Positions 7,606-16,912 of a stretch of 30,229 nt of DNA are shown one piece after another. Numbering within the stretch: the stretch's first letter is position 1; every line of letters begins with the position of its first letter. The notes under the pieces are model-generated. The model was not told the DNA's origin. It saw only the letters and a program-made list of their open reading frames with translations, and searched no databases. A program made the position numbers and the translations under genes. Origin of the DNA: CBDUQP01 sp965369385 (lineage in GTDB: Bacteria > Planctomycetota > Phycisphaerae > SM23-33); contig CBDUQP010000025.1 of assembly GCA_965369385.1 (NCBI GenBank), positions 1-30,229 on the forward strand. Reading direction: 5' to 3'.

Positions 7606-8042
7606 GTAACTCTTTACCCATCTACGATATTGTGGCCGGGAGCAGGCACGTACGTACGTGCGATTCGCCTTGCTCCAAACAGCACGCTTCGCGGTAAGCC
7701 GGCGCCAGTCACATACTCACATACCGACCGCCGATGGCTAAAACGCTGCATGCGATTGGGGCCGAAATTCTTCAGTCGGCCTGAATCACGCAACAAACTA
7801 CCAAAAACGTTGCGTATTTTGCGTGTTTTGGACATCGCTCGCGGTTTTGCATTTCGGTGCAATGCAAATCATAATAGATACTTACGTCTACGAGATTTGC
7901 AATAATGTGAAAAACCCATCTACGCAACACCTCTATTTCATATTTTTTCGAGATTTTCACCAAAAGGGCCGACGCTTTTGTCGAATCAGCATCCACTCCT
8001 CCCGCTGCCTGCCCCAAGCGATGTAGATGGGTGAAGAGTTAC
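7606..8042 (+). mobile_element. IS66-type MITE, copy 1
   Basis: A 437-bp element bounded by about 20-bp terminal inverted repeats. The left end begins GTAACTCTTTACCCATCTAC; the right end, read on the minus strand, begins GTAACTCTTCACCCATCTAC, one mismatch. The interior aligns along nearly its whole length with copy 2 at 29624-30080. GTAA-starting ends are typical of the IS66 family, which makes 8-bp target duplications; here the flanks ATGTTGAT and ACGGTTGG do not match well, so this copy is older or rearranged. It includes a perfect palindrome GCACGTACGTACGTGC (7646-7661) and a third copy of the ACCCATCTAC motif at 7914-7923. No transposase is encoded. Confidence 0.85.
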
Positions 8043-8083
8043 ACGGTTGGGTGTTCAGTGCACAAGCCTTATAAGGAGGAGTA

Positions 8084-8161
8084 ATGCAGGTTCAGCTTAT
8101 TTTGGGAATATGCCGATATCGAGTTAAGCGGTTGCGGGGTTGTGGTTGTGATAGGTTTTGA
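8084..8161 (+). CDS. Putative 25-residue leader peptide overlapping the next gene
   Basis: ATG at 8084 follows AAGGAGGAG (8073-8081) and encodes 25 residues ending RLRGCGCDRF, rich in Arg and Cys. Its TGA (8159-8161) overlaps the TTG at 8158 that opens the downstream frame, giving TTGA, an arrangement typical of translational coupling. The downstream gene has no good ribosome binding site of its own, so ribosomes ending here could reinitiate. The leader starts only 42 bp after the right end of MITE copy 1. It could equally be a spurious short ORF; the strong SD and the exact overlap are the evidence. Confidence 0.4.
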   Translation: MQVQLILGICRYRVKRLRGCGCDRF

Positions 8162-9768
8162 GGGCGTGGATGTTGACAAGTGGACTACAACCAGGCGTGA
8201 AGGTTAAAGTGCTGTCCCCGCAGGGCAAGCTGCTTGATGGATATGTTGTAGACCGCATGAACGTGACCATCAAACGCGGGGGCGAGCCCGTCTACGTGAT
8301 CTGTCGCAAACGATCTGATGGCAGCATGTTACCGCCGGCACATTCGAGTCGCATCGTTCTGGACGAGCAACCGGTTGAGACCCACGTAGTTCGTCCGCAA
8401 GTATCTAACTCAGATGCTGACGAAATCTCCCGCGCTCTGGACAATGCCCACGCTGCTGCACGTGAGGCTGCTGCACGTAAGGCTGCGGATCGTGCACCCG
8501 CATTCCAGCCAGCACGGCCTGCAAGTGCTCGCCAGGGGCCCCCATTACGACAGCCCCAGCCGAAAGCGGTTCCTGATTTTCAAGGCTCCTACCCAAAGGT
8601 GGCCGCCGAAGCGTCCGATAATGCTCTTGGGTCGTCATCCGTGGTTGCAGATTCCGCGATGGAAGTGCATCAGCAGGTGGCGGTTGGCTCGGCTATTGGA
8701 CAGGAGGCGGCACAAATGGACGTAAAACACGTAAATCCAGATATATATCATGCGAATACCATCACTGAGGCTGTTTTGGACACTTACGGTGCTGGTGAAC
8801 TCACGGAAGCTCCCGTTGATATCGATCCTCCCCACGATGATGAGCAACTGAGGCGGGTCGAGCGTTCGGCCGAGGATCGTGCCGCCAACATCGCCGCGAT
8901 TATCAACAATGACGATGTGGCGACGAGCACTCCCGCAGCCGCGGTGAATGACGAAGCGGAACGCATAGAACTCGAATTCGCTGAGTTAGTACGCAAAGAA
9001 GCCGAACTCGAACGCAAGGCAGTGGAACTCACTGAAGTTGATCGCAAGAAGCAGGAGCGTCGTCAGCACGTAGCGCGTCTGGCTGAGACAATCGCTGCCC
9101 AGCGTGTCGACAGCGTCCCGGTCAATGCACCAACGCAGCAGGCCGAACTCGAGCCAATCAGCCGGGAAGATGCCACGGAGTTTCTGGAGATTGAGGGGAA
9201 GATTCGAGCTCGTCGGCAGCATATCGCAAGAGTGGCTGAAATCATCGCTGCAAATCGCGTTAAGAGCATTCCGGCCGGGCCGGTGGATCGCTCCAAGCCC
9301 CAACCGGCAGATCCACACGCTCGTCGGCGAATCATTCAACAAAGGGCCATCCAACGTCGCCAGGAGCATCTCGCGAGTTTGGCTGAGACCATCACCACCA
9401 ACCGCGTTGCCAGCGTTTCTGTTCCCAAGACCAGAGATGAGACTCTCAAGCTGGCAAATCCTGAAAACGCCGGTGCTGTGCTCACGGCTGTTCCCACTCC
9501 TTATATTGATAGGCTTGCCAAGGTGTGTAAGCTATGGCGTACAGAGTCGCAGCGATGTGTTGGCGGTGACGTGCGTTCTTACGGTCTGTTGCAGGCGGAG
9601 TTTTCAACCGTCTACTGTTTTAGCACCATTAATGGCGAGATTAGCGCCAGAGACAGGCGAAATCTGGACCAGGCCCTCGCAGGTAACATGATCGGCAGGG
9701 GGGTTCGCGATATTTCGGGCCAGACCGACAGGCTCTTGCGCAGGGGTTTCGTCAGCTACAGGAAATAG
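8158..9768 (+). CDS. Orphan protein with three copies of a 23-residue motif
   Basis: A 536-residue protein from TTG 8158, or 532 from ATG 8170. No known family is recognised. The first 70 residues (LQPGVKVKVLSPQGKLLDGYVV...EPVYVICRK) look like a small beta barrel of SH3/KOW type, by pattern only. A long Ala/Pro/Gln-rich and acidic linker follows. Between about residues 300 and 423 a basic helical motif occurs three times: ERRQHVARLAETIAAQRV, ARRQHIARVAEIIAANRV and RRQEHLASLAETITTNRV, each followed by a S(V/I)(P/S) pattern, 144-150 nt apart. The C-terminal 90 residues (YIDRLAKVCKLWRTESQRC onward) are compact and contain two Cys. No signal peptide or membrane segment. A cytoplasmic scaffold or nucleic-acid-binding protein is possible but unproven. 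Confidence 0.8.
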   Translation: MRAWMLTSGLQPGVKVKVLSPQGKLLDGYVVDRMNVTIKRGGEPVYVICRKRSDGSMLPPAHSSRIVLDEQPVETHVVRPQVSNSDADEISRALDNAHAAAREAAARKAADRAPAFQPARPASARQGPPLRQPQPKAVPDFQGSYPKVAAEASDNALGSSSVVADSAMEVHQQVAVGSAIGQEAAQMDVKHVNPDIYHANTITEAVLDTYGAGELTEAPVDIDPPHDDEQLRRVERSAEDRAANIAAIINNDDVATSTPAAAVNDEAERIELEFAELVRKEAELERKAVELTEVDRKKQERRQHVARLAETIAAQRVDSVPVNAPTQQAELEPISREDATEFLEIEGKIRARRQHIARVAEIIAANRVKSIPAGPVDRSKPQPADPHARRRIIQQRAIQRRQEHLASLAETITTNRVASVSVPKTRDETLKLANPENAGAVLTAVPTPYIDRLAKVCKLWRTESQRCVGGDVRSYGLLQAEFSTVYCFSTINGEISARDRRNLDQALAGNMIGRGVRDISGQTDRLLRRGFVSYRK

Positions 9769-10236
9769 CTTCGATGGAAATTTCCATCCGCTCATCCGCT
9801 GGGGATTCTACCCGGCGAAGGGCATCGGTATCGACGGCGAGGCCATTTGACAATTTGGCGGCCGGGAAGTTGCTTCTCGCACTTCGCATCGATAGATGAG
9901 TCGTTTGAAGTGCTCAAATCGTGGATACGTCACCTGCACATGCATGCCGGCAGAGGGCATTTGTGAGTGGGTTCATCGCGGGGCAAGCAGTTGGTTTGCA
10001 GGATGTGGTTGGGCAATTGCAGATCGCACATTTCGGATGCATGTTCTTGCATGGCAGTTTTGCGCCCTGTTGGGGTGTTCAGAATTGTGTCATAAAAGAT
10101 GTTCTCCAATCGATACAAATGCTTGATCTTCAAGCAATTCGCCGCTATGGTGCCCATACTGGCGCAGAAGCGAGTTTCCTAAAGTCATAACAATTTCGGG
10201 CAGTTTTCATAGGTTTTCGGCAAGAACCCTACACAT
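9769..10236. other. Intergenic region, no convincing gene
   Basis: About 470 bp. A perfect 16-bp palindrome GATGGAAATTTCCATC lies at 9773-9788, five bp after the orphan gene's stop, and may act as its 3' hairpin. Two overlapping short ORFs (9896-10190) lack ribosome binding sites and recognisable similarity and are not called. Confidence 0.4.
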
Positions 10237-10249
10237 TGAGGAGTACACT

Positions 10250-11788
10250 TTGGATTCCCATACCCTTTCCCAGTTATTTCTGTCATTCATCCTTCTGATC
10301 CCGATTGTACTGATCGCGCGAACAGTGGTGGCGGGCACGAAGTACTCCCCCATTTTGATCATCGTAGTGTTCGGTCTGCTGATGGGCTTCCTGCTCGAAC
10401 GCAGCGGCGTAGTCAAACCGGGGCTTGCCGAGTACACGATGGTCGGCTTGCTGAGCAAGGTAACGGTTATCGTCCTGATAGTGGCGTTCTTCGTCGGCGG
10501 ACAGGAACTCAGGAAGCTGTTCAGGAAGAAGCACCTTGATATCGAAGACATGGTAACTCCGTCTGAAGATGAGGTGATTCTCGGTACCAAGAGGACACAA
10601 TTGTTCTTCATCGTGCGGTCATTCTTCGTCCTGCTGGCGATCCAGGGCGCATACATGCTGATCAAGCCGTTGATCACGGGTGTAGTCGATGAAGAAGATC
10701 CCCTGTCGAAGGCGTATCCGATAATCACTTGGATGGGCCTGATGGGAGCGATGATCATCATCGATTCCAAGGCGAAGATAACAAGCAAACGCTTGTATCT
10801 GGTCAAAGGCCTTTGCGAAATGGCAGCCATTCTCGGTCTTCTGGTCGCATCACTCTGTATAAAGAGGCTCTTTGCAAGCCTGGGTTGGATTCCCCTTCCG
10901 CAGATCTTCTTTGCAATGCTTCTTTCGTGCTCCGCAGGCATGCTTCTTGCCAACTGGCGTTTTGGTCCGGCCATGAAGGCCTTGTTGTTCGCGGGCATTC
11001 CTATCGTGTTGGCGGCTGTCTTCCTCATTGGTGGATCGCGGATGATCGAAGCGTTCCAGATTGAGGATATGGGCAAGGTCATGGGATACGGTTTCTTTGG
11101 CCAGTTGTTGTGGATGTTCGGTGGAATCCTCTTGCTCATCAAGATTGGCAAGGCAAACAATGTGCGTAATCTGGCGCCGGGAATGGCCGGGTCTCTGTCT
11201 CACTCGGGCCTGACAGGCGCGTGCACAGCTGGTGACCTCGGACATGATGCCGCCGCCCGCGCACCGATCATGATTAACGTTCCCTTCCTCGGTCACCTGT
11301 TTGTCTTCACGATTCTGGCCTACAGTGCCAGCCAAAGCAAACTTGAGGTGTATTCCGCGTCGGGTGTGGTTGTGCTGGGAGTCATCCTGACGGTCCTGTC
11401 GATGTTCAAGTTAAGGAAGGCTAAAGGCAATGAGGATGCCGAGGTCAAGGGGCTGATGTTGTTTTGTCTGGGATGGCAGTTGACGGCTGTCTTCGGCAGT
11501 TTCCTGGTTCTTCACTTCGCCAATATCACGATCCCGAACGCGGCGATGGGAGCATCCTCGGCGATTTCCCACTTCGGTCTGTTCGCCGCAACCCAGGGCG
11601 GTATGTTTGGGGAAGAGGCAGCCAGTTTGATTCCGTTCATCTTCGCCATGCCGTTCCTCGTACACCCGCTGGTATTCGGGATGTTTGGCCGGGCTATGAA
11701 GAATGATGGCCCCATGCCGGTCTTGCCAGTTTACATCTTCACTGTTCTCGGCATAGCTGGATGCGTAGTTTCACTGCTTTACTTCTAA
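10250..11788 (+). CDS. Polytopic inner-membrane transporter-like protein
   Basis: A 512-residue very hydrophobic protein with about a dozen predicted membrane segments, starting near residues 7-28, 34-52, 66-84, 120-140 and so on to the last at about 490-511. The segment IIVVFGLLMGFLLERSGVVKP, then a charged loop after FFVGGQELRKLFRKK, resembles sodium-coupled carboxylate or glutamate symporters of the GltS type, but similarity is vague. Later loops contain GSLSHSGLTGACTAGDLGHD and GMFGEEAASLIPFIFAMPF, possible substrate or ion sites. The TTG start is supported by TGAGGAG (10237-10243) 6 nt upstream. It stands alone and ends at a clear terminator. Substrate unknown. Confidence 0.8.
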   Translation: MDSHTLSQLFLSFILLIPIVLIARTVVAGTKYSPILIIVVFGLLMGFLLERSGVVKPGLAEYTMVGLLSKVTVIVLIVAFFVGGQELRKLFRKKHLDIEDMVTPSEDEVILGTKRTQLFFIVRSFFVLLAIQGAYMLIKPLITGVVDEEDPLSKAYPIITWMGLMGAMIIIDSKAKITSKRLYLVKGLCEMAAILGLLVASLCIKRLFASLGWIPLPQIFFAMLLSCSAGMLLANWRFGPAMKALLFAGIPIVLAAVFLIGGSRMIEAFQIEDMGKVMGYGFFGQLLWMFGGILLLIKIGKANNVRNLAPGMAGSLSHSGLTGACTAGDLGHDAAARAPIMINVPFLGHLFVFTILAYSASQSKLEVYSASGVVVLGVILTVLSMFKLRKAKGNEDAEVKGLMLFCLGWQLTAVFGSFLVLHFANITIPNAAMGASSAISHFGLFAATQGGMFGEEAASLIPFIFAMPFLVHPLVFGMFGRAMKNDGPMPVLPVYIFTVLGIAGCVVSLLYF

Positions 11789-11821
11789 GCCTCGGTACAA
11801 AGCAGTCTGATTCAATAATCG

Positions 11822-11868
11822 GAGAACACCACCATCGGCGATATGCTGACGGTGGTGTTTTCTCTTGG
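11822..11868 (+). terminator. Intrinsic terminator of the transporter gene
   Basis: AACACCACC (11825-11833) pairs with GGTGGTGTT (11851-11859), and the pairing extends into flanking GA/TC bases. The sequence TTTCTCTTGGTT follows. It begins 34 bp after the transporter stop codon. Confidence 0.75.
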
Positions 11869-12057
11869 TTAGCGATGGCGAGCTAGGGACGATCACGGTA
11901 ATCACTCAGGAACAAGAACATAGTGCCCGCATCGTGGTGATTGCATTGGTATTTGCAGGACGGCTGGCAGGCGGGCCGAGGGACTGGATGCAACCTGAGC
12001 TAAGTTATGTGTAGATGGCATTGTGCCAATGGGGAATTGAACTGGTTAGTGGTAGTG

Positions 12058-12927
12058 TCAGGATACGTCGGTGGCGTCGGTCAGGCTTGCCAGGCTGGAG
12101 TGTCGCTGGCGATATTGCCTGGGCGTCGTATCATACTCTTTGCGGAACATGTTGCAGAAGTAGCTTAGGTTTTCAAAGCCCACCTGGTAGCAGATGTCCG
12201 CGATCTTGTGGTTGGTACCATTTAGGAGTCGGCAGGCCTGCAGCAATCGTTGCTTGGTCAGGTAAGTGGACGGTGTTACTCCCATATACTTGCGGAAAGT
12301 CCGTGATAGATGTTCGGGGGAAATGCCCGCTATTACCGCCAGATCGGTAACGGAGATTTGCTTGTTATGGCTCAGTTCGACCTGTTTAACGGTTTCGATA
12401 AGCCACGGGGGCCGATTATCCGTGTTCGGTGAATCCACCGAGAACATCGCGAAATGGTCTAGTATGATCTCGGAGAATATTCTTGGCAGGCACGATGTCT
12501 GTTGATCTGCGTCGGTGACCATCTGTGCTCTGTTCAACTGCTTGGTCAGGGCGTTGAGTTGCTCGGGTGTCAGTGTGACACTCGGAGGCATCGTGGGCTC
12601 AAGCAGGCGATCCAGAAGCCCGGTTGTTCCGCAGATCGCCTCGAGTTTTTCGAGCATTACACTCTCGAACATCAGCGTGTAGAAGGAAAGCGATTGTCCA
12701 CTGAGCTCGTGTGTGTCCTGCTGGCGGATAAGCATTATGTCGCCTGCGAGCGAGGAAGTTTGCGAACCGTTGATGGTTTGGGTGACCTGGCCCTTGGTGA
12801 CGATCATGATTTCGCCGTGATCGTGCCCGTGCATTTCGTACTGCCATGGACGCTCCATCTGAGTGTAAGACAGTGTGTAGCTCTCCGATGCTCGGTAACG
12901 GCTTGTGGTGACGTCTCTTTCGCTCAT
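12058..12927 (-). CDS. AraC-family transcriptional regulator
   Basis: A 289-residue regulator. The N-terminal half is a cupin effector domain, with WQYEMHGHDHGEIMIVTKGQVTQTI and LAGDIMLIRQQDTHEL, the His-rich turn and the GD/H strand typical of AraC sugar-binding barrels. The C-terminal 100 residues carry two helix-turn-helix motifs: ISVTDLAVIAGISPEHLSRTFRKYMGVTPSTYL and KIADICYQVGFENLSYFCNMFRKEYDTTPRQYR. ATG 12927 is preferred; a TTG at 12960 would extend it 11 residues. It is transcribed away from the prepilin, hydrolase and propeller genes, with repeated sites in the shared intergenic region, so it probably activates that locus in response to a sugar (inference). Confidence 0.93.
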   Translation of the reverse strand: MSERDVTTSRYRASESYTLSYTQMERPWQYEMHGHDHGEIMIVTKGQVTQTINGSQTSSLAGDIMLIRQQDTHELSGQSLSFYTLMFESVMLEKLEAICGTTGLLDRLLEPTMPPSVTLTPEQLNALTKQLNRAQMVTDADQQTSCLPRIFSEIILDHFAMFSVDSPNTDNRPPWLIETVKQVELSHNKQISVTDLAVIAGISPEHLSRTFRKYMGVTPSTYLTKQRLLQACRLLNGTNHKIADICYQVGFENLSYFCNMFRKEYDTTPRQYRQRHSSLASLTDATDVS

Positions 12928-12950
12928 TGTTGGTCTTCTTCTGAAATCAA

Positions 12951-13088
12951 ATGGCTGCAATAAGAATCAGATAGCTGCAAGAGGATATGGTTCGTATATC
13001 GTATAATCTACATAACAAATCATATGAGTGCAAGAAAAAGCCTTCGGAAGCTGGTAGAATTGGGTTATTGGATCATATGAATGCAAGA
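12951..13088. promoter_or_regulatory. Candidate AraC operator region with TGCAA repeats
   Basis: Two 17-bp direct repeats, ATCATATGAGTGCAAGA (13019-13035) and ATCATATGAATGCAAGA (13072-13088), differ at one base and are 53 bp apart, about five helical turns. Further shorter CTGCAA copies lie at 12955-12960, 12975-12980 and 13090-13095. Direct repeats on one helix face between a divergent AraC gene and its likely target are the usual layout for AraC-type activators, including DNA looping. Binding by the adjacent regulator is inference. Confidence 0.55.
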
Positions 13089-13248
13089 GCTGCAAGCTTG
13101 GCATAGAGGCGAGGCCCGTGAAAGGCTTGCGGTTTGGATTGTCTAAGTGGCCGGGCTTGTGTTCCTTGCATTGGCGCCGAGTAATGACGGACGGTTGCGG
13201 CGTTGGGCAGATGGTCTGCGGGGCGGGTATTTTCATTGGAGAATGGTA

Positions 13249-14019
<771 letters not shown>

Positions 14020-14148
14020 TACCGCTGGTTTGGCTGATGTTACTTGCTTAATTGATTCTACTGGTTCTGCGGATGCCATCGATTCCGCGGAAACGGCTGT
14101 TCGAATATTTCCTCACACCCGATGTTATTCTGAAAGATGGAGAACCCA

Positions 14149-16866
14149 ATGGTTAAGCGATTTTCGGCAATGGTTATGGCTCTCGGTGCATTCTGTCTTC
14201 TGTTCAGCAGTACTGCCAGCGGGGTGGAGGTCCTTCTGAATACAGACTTTGGCAAGTGCCCGGTCAAACGAGCGAGCCAGATTGCCGGGAGTTTCAAGGG
14301 TGTCCTGCCGGCCGGGTGGGGCGATAGCTATGTCGGCTGGAACAAGTCGCGGGTTAAGTCCAAGGTGGTTACCGAGCAGGGCAAGAGCTTCCTGCGATTC
14401 ACCGTTTCGAAAATCGGCCAGGCGGGCTTTCCGCAATTCGTCACGGGTATGGGCGGGCTCGTAGACGGCGGCTACTACCGGATGACCGTTCGTGCCCGCA
14501 ACAACAGCACAGGCCCGCTGTCGCTGGGCTTTCGCATGTCCGGCAAGCCATATCAATATCGCTATGAAGTGAACGTAGAACCGTCACCCAAATGGGTCGA
14601 GAAGTCCTGGAGTTTCAGGCTCAGTAATAAGGATGGAGCGGGCCTGGGATTCTTCATGCTTCCCTGCGGCGTCGGCACGATAGACGTTGCGTCGATCCGC
14701 GTGGAGAAGCTGGTTACGCCGGCGGAGATAGCAACTTTCACGCCGCGCCCGCCCAAGGGCACCAAAAACTTCTTCCGCAACAGTCGCCTACCGCTCGGTA
14801 TGCAGGCGGGGTGGAGTCTCGAACGAATGTCTTCGGTGTGCACTGCCGCCGCCGACCCCAAGTGCATCGGCCCCAGCGGATCGCCTGCGTTGCGGGTGGA
14901 GTCAAATGGGCAGACCGATTCGTTTACCGGTTCCAAGCGGATGGTGCTGTATTGTGAGCCATTCCAGGTAGCCGACCCGGCCGCCAAGGCGTACGTCAGT
15001 GTGTCCTTCAAGGGCAGCGGAAAATGGCATTGCAGCCTTGTTCCCAGTGGTGTTTACAAGATCGTAGAAGCTGCCGACAAGTGGAACCGCGTGACGATGG
15101 AGTTCACGCCCAACGTAGCCGAGAAGGCATACACGCTGGTGGTTATCGGCAGTGGAACGCTGTGGATCGACTCGCTTTCCGCATGGCAGGGCGACAAGGA
15201 TCAACCCTATCAATCCGCAGGCGATTGCGAAGTCGCACTTGGCATGCCGAAGTCGGAGATCGCCGAAACACGTATACAGTTCGCCAATGAACCGGCTGCC
15301 CTTGTCTATCGCGTTACGGGCGATTGCGAAGGTGCGATCCTGAAGGCGAAGGTTACCAATGTGTATGGTACGGAGAAACGCCTGCGGAGCATTCGCCTCT
15401 CGGCCGCCACGCTCTCAGGCAAGATCAGCTTCGGCGTATTCCCCAAGACTCCTTACGGGCAGTTCCGCACTGAAGCCTGGGTTGAGCGTAAAGGCAAGCG
15501 AATCTCGCCGATGAACGAGATGGTAGTAACGCGGCTGAAGCGACCTGTTTTCTGGGGTAAGGATGCACCTGCCTCGCCATTTGGAGCTCACTTCCTGTCG
15601 ACTGACAGCACGATCAAGATAATGAAGGCTGGCGGTATCAACTGGGCGCGGCTGCACGATGCGGGCATGGAGTACATCTGCTGGTGGTGGCTGGAGCCTG
15701 AGAAGGGCAAGTGGACGTTCTTCGACAAGGACATTCAGCGTTACCGTGCGAATAATATCAAACTGTTCGCCCAACTGGGCACTGCCCCCAAGTGGGCAAG
15801 CTATCTGTCGAAGACAGACACCGGTCGCAAGAACCCCTCGTACCACGATCACTACTTCCAGCCGCTGAACCAGGAAGACTTCGCCAACTATGTGAAGACA
15901 GTAGTCACACGCTACAAGGGCGTGATCGACGAGTACTTCGTGTGGAACGAGCCTTACTATGAGTCCTGGTGGGGCGTCAAGTGTGAAAAAGGAAAGCATA
16001 TCACCAGCAAGAATCCCCACGCCGACTTCGCCAAGCTGATGGCAACCGCCTACAAAGCAGTCAAGGCAGTTGACCCGACGATCAAGGTTTCCGGTTTCAA
16101 TACGTGCGCGTGGGACCTTGGCGCCAACTGGACCAAGGGCGTTTACGATGCCGGCGGCATGGCGTCATCCGATATCATCGACTATCACTTCTATACTTCG
16201 TACCGGCAGGGCTACCCCCGCAGCCACACCGGCCAGGCGCTGGGCAAAGCCGTGGGATACATCCTCAAGAACGAAGGCGGCAGCATCGACCAGCCGATCT
16301 ACATGAGTGAGGGCAATGGTCGGCCTGGGTTTTCCAATCATCAGTTGCAGACTGAGTGGACGCTGAACACTGGCATCTATAAGAATGCGATTCCGTTTGA
16401 CGCCGGCGAGGATCCGATCGCACGTGCGGACGTCCTCTGCAAGTATGTGCTGGACCTGCTGGGCAACAAGGTCTCCAAGGTATTCCTTTACTCCACACAC
16501 ACTCGCCAGAGCATCGCCGGCAAGCAGAGTGCGTTCTGCGTATTGGTGGGCGGCGATGGCTATCCGCATCCGTCGCTGGCGGCTCATTCCAACATGGCGC
16601 TGCACATCGAGAGCAAGAAGTTCGTCAAGACAATCAAGGTGAGCGACGGCGTGCACGCATATATCTTCAGCGATGGCAAGCAATCGACAGCCGTCATTTC
16701 CGGTAAGCCTGGCGCGGCTGCGTACCAGCTGCCGGGCGCGACCAGGCTGAAGGTTGTGGACTTGTTTGGGAATCCGCTTCACGGAGCGAACGCCGTCTAC
16801 AAGGGCAGGCTAGTCTACGCATCGGCAGCAGTAACGCCCGAGGCGATGGAGACGCTTTTCCAATAG
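14149..16866 (+). CDS. Secreted clan GH-A-type glycoside hydrolase
   Basis: A 905-residue exported protein. The signal peptide VKRFSAMVMALGAFCLLFSSTASG ends near residue 24. Residues 25-180 and about 200-350 look like beta-sandwich carbohydrate-binding regions. From about residue 477 (PFGAHFLSTDS) a TIM barrel begins, with GGINWARLHD, WWWLEPEKGKWTF and LFAQLGTAPKWAS as in GH39/GH5-like enzymes. The likely acid/base is E601 in VWNEPYYESW and the nucleophile E721 in YMSEGNG. These acidic residues after strands 4 and 7 identify clan GH-A; the exact family and substrate cannot be fixed by eye. ATG 14149 has GGAG 6 nt upstream; an in-frame ATG at 14137 would add MENP. It lies 129 bp after the prepilin gene and is probably co-transcribed. 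Confidence 0.9.
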   Translation: MVKRFSAMVMALGAFCLLFSSTASGVEVLLNTDFGKCPVKRASQIAGSFKGVLPAGWGDSYVGWNKSRVKSKVVTEQGKSFLRFTVSKIGQAGFPQFVTGMGGLVDGGYYRMTVRARNNSTGPLSLGFRMSGKPYQYRYEVNVEPSPKWVEKSWSFRLSNKDGAGLGFFMLPCGVGTIDVASIRVEKLVTPAEIATFTPRPPKGTKNFFRNSRLPLGMQAGWSLERMSSVCTAAADPKCIGPSGSPALRVESNGQTDSFTGSKRMVLYCEPFQVADPAAKAYVSVSFKGSGKWHCSLVPSGVYKIVEAADKWNRVTMEFTPNVAEKAYTLVVIGSGTLWIDSLSAWQGDKDQPYQSAGDCEVALGMPKSEIAETRIQFANEPAALVYRVTGDCEGAILKAKVTNVYGTEKRLRSIRLSAATLSGKISFGVFPKTPYGQFRTEAWVERKGKRISPMNEMVVTRLKRPVFWGKDAPASPFGAHFLSTDSTIKIMKAGGINWARLHDAGMEYICWWWLEPEKGKWTFFDKDIQRYRANNIKLFAQLGTAPKWASYLSKTDTGRKNPSYHDHYFQPLNQEDFANYVKTVVTRYKGVIDEYFVWNEPYYESWWGVKCEKGKHITSKNPHADFAKLMATAYKAVKAVDPTIKVSGFNTCAWDLGANWTKGVYDAGGMASSDIIDYHFYTSYRQGYPRSHTGQALGKAVGYILKNEGGSIDQPIYMSEGNGRPGFSNHQLQTEWTLNTGIYKNAIPFDAGEDPIARADVLCKYVLDLLGNKVSKVFLYSTHTRQSIAGKQSAFCVLVGGDGYPHPSLAAHSNMALHIESKKFVKTIKVSDGVHAYIFSDGKQSTAVISGKPGAAAYQLPGATRLKVVDLFGNPLHGANAVYKGRLVYASAAVTPEAMETLFQ

Positions 16867-16912
16867 GATCGTGACATACACGAAAATTCAGAGCAGTAAA
16901 TTTGAGCAGGCC

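Noticed and set aside
7531..7905. Similar open frames inside both MITE copies suggested a small shared protein
   Set aside because: Differences between the copies are mostly amino-acid-changing and no ribosome binding site is present; the similarity follows from the DNA repeat.
9896..10190. Two overlapping short ORFs before the transporter gene
   Set aside because: No ribosome binding sites or family similarity, and they overlap each other out of frame.
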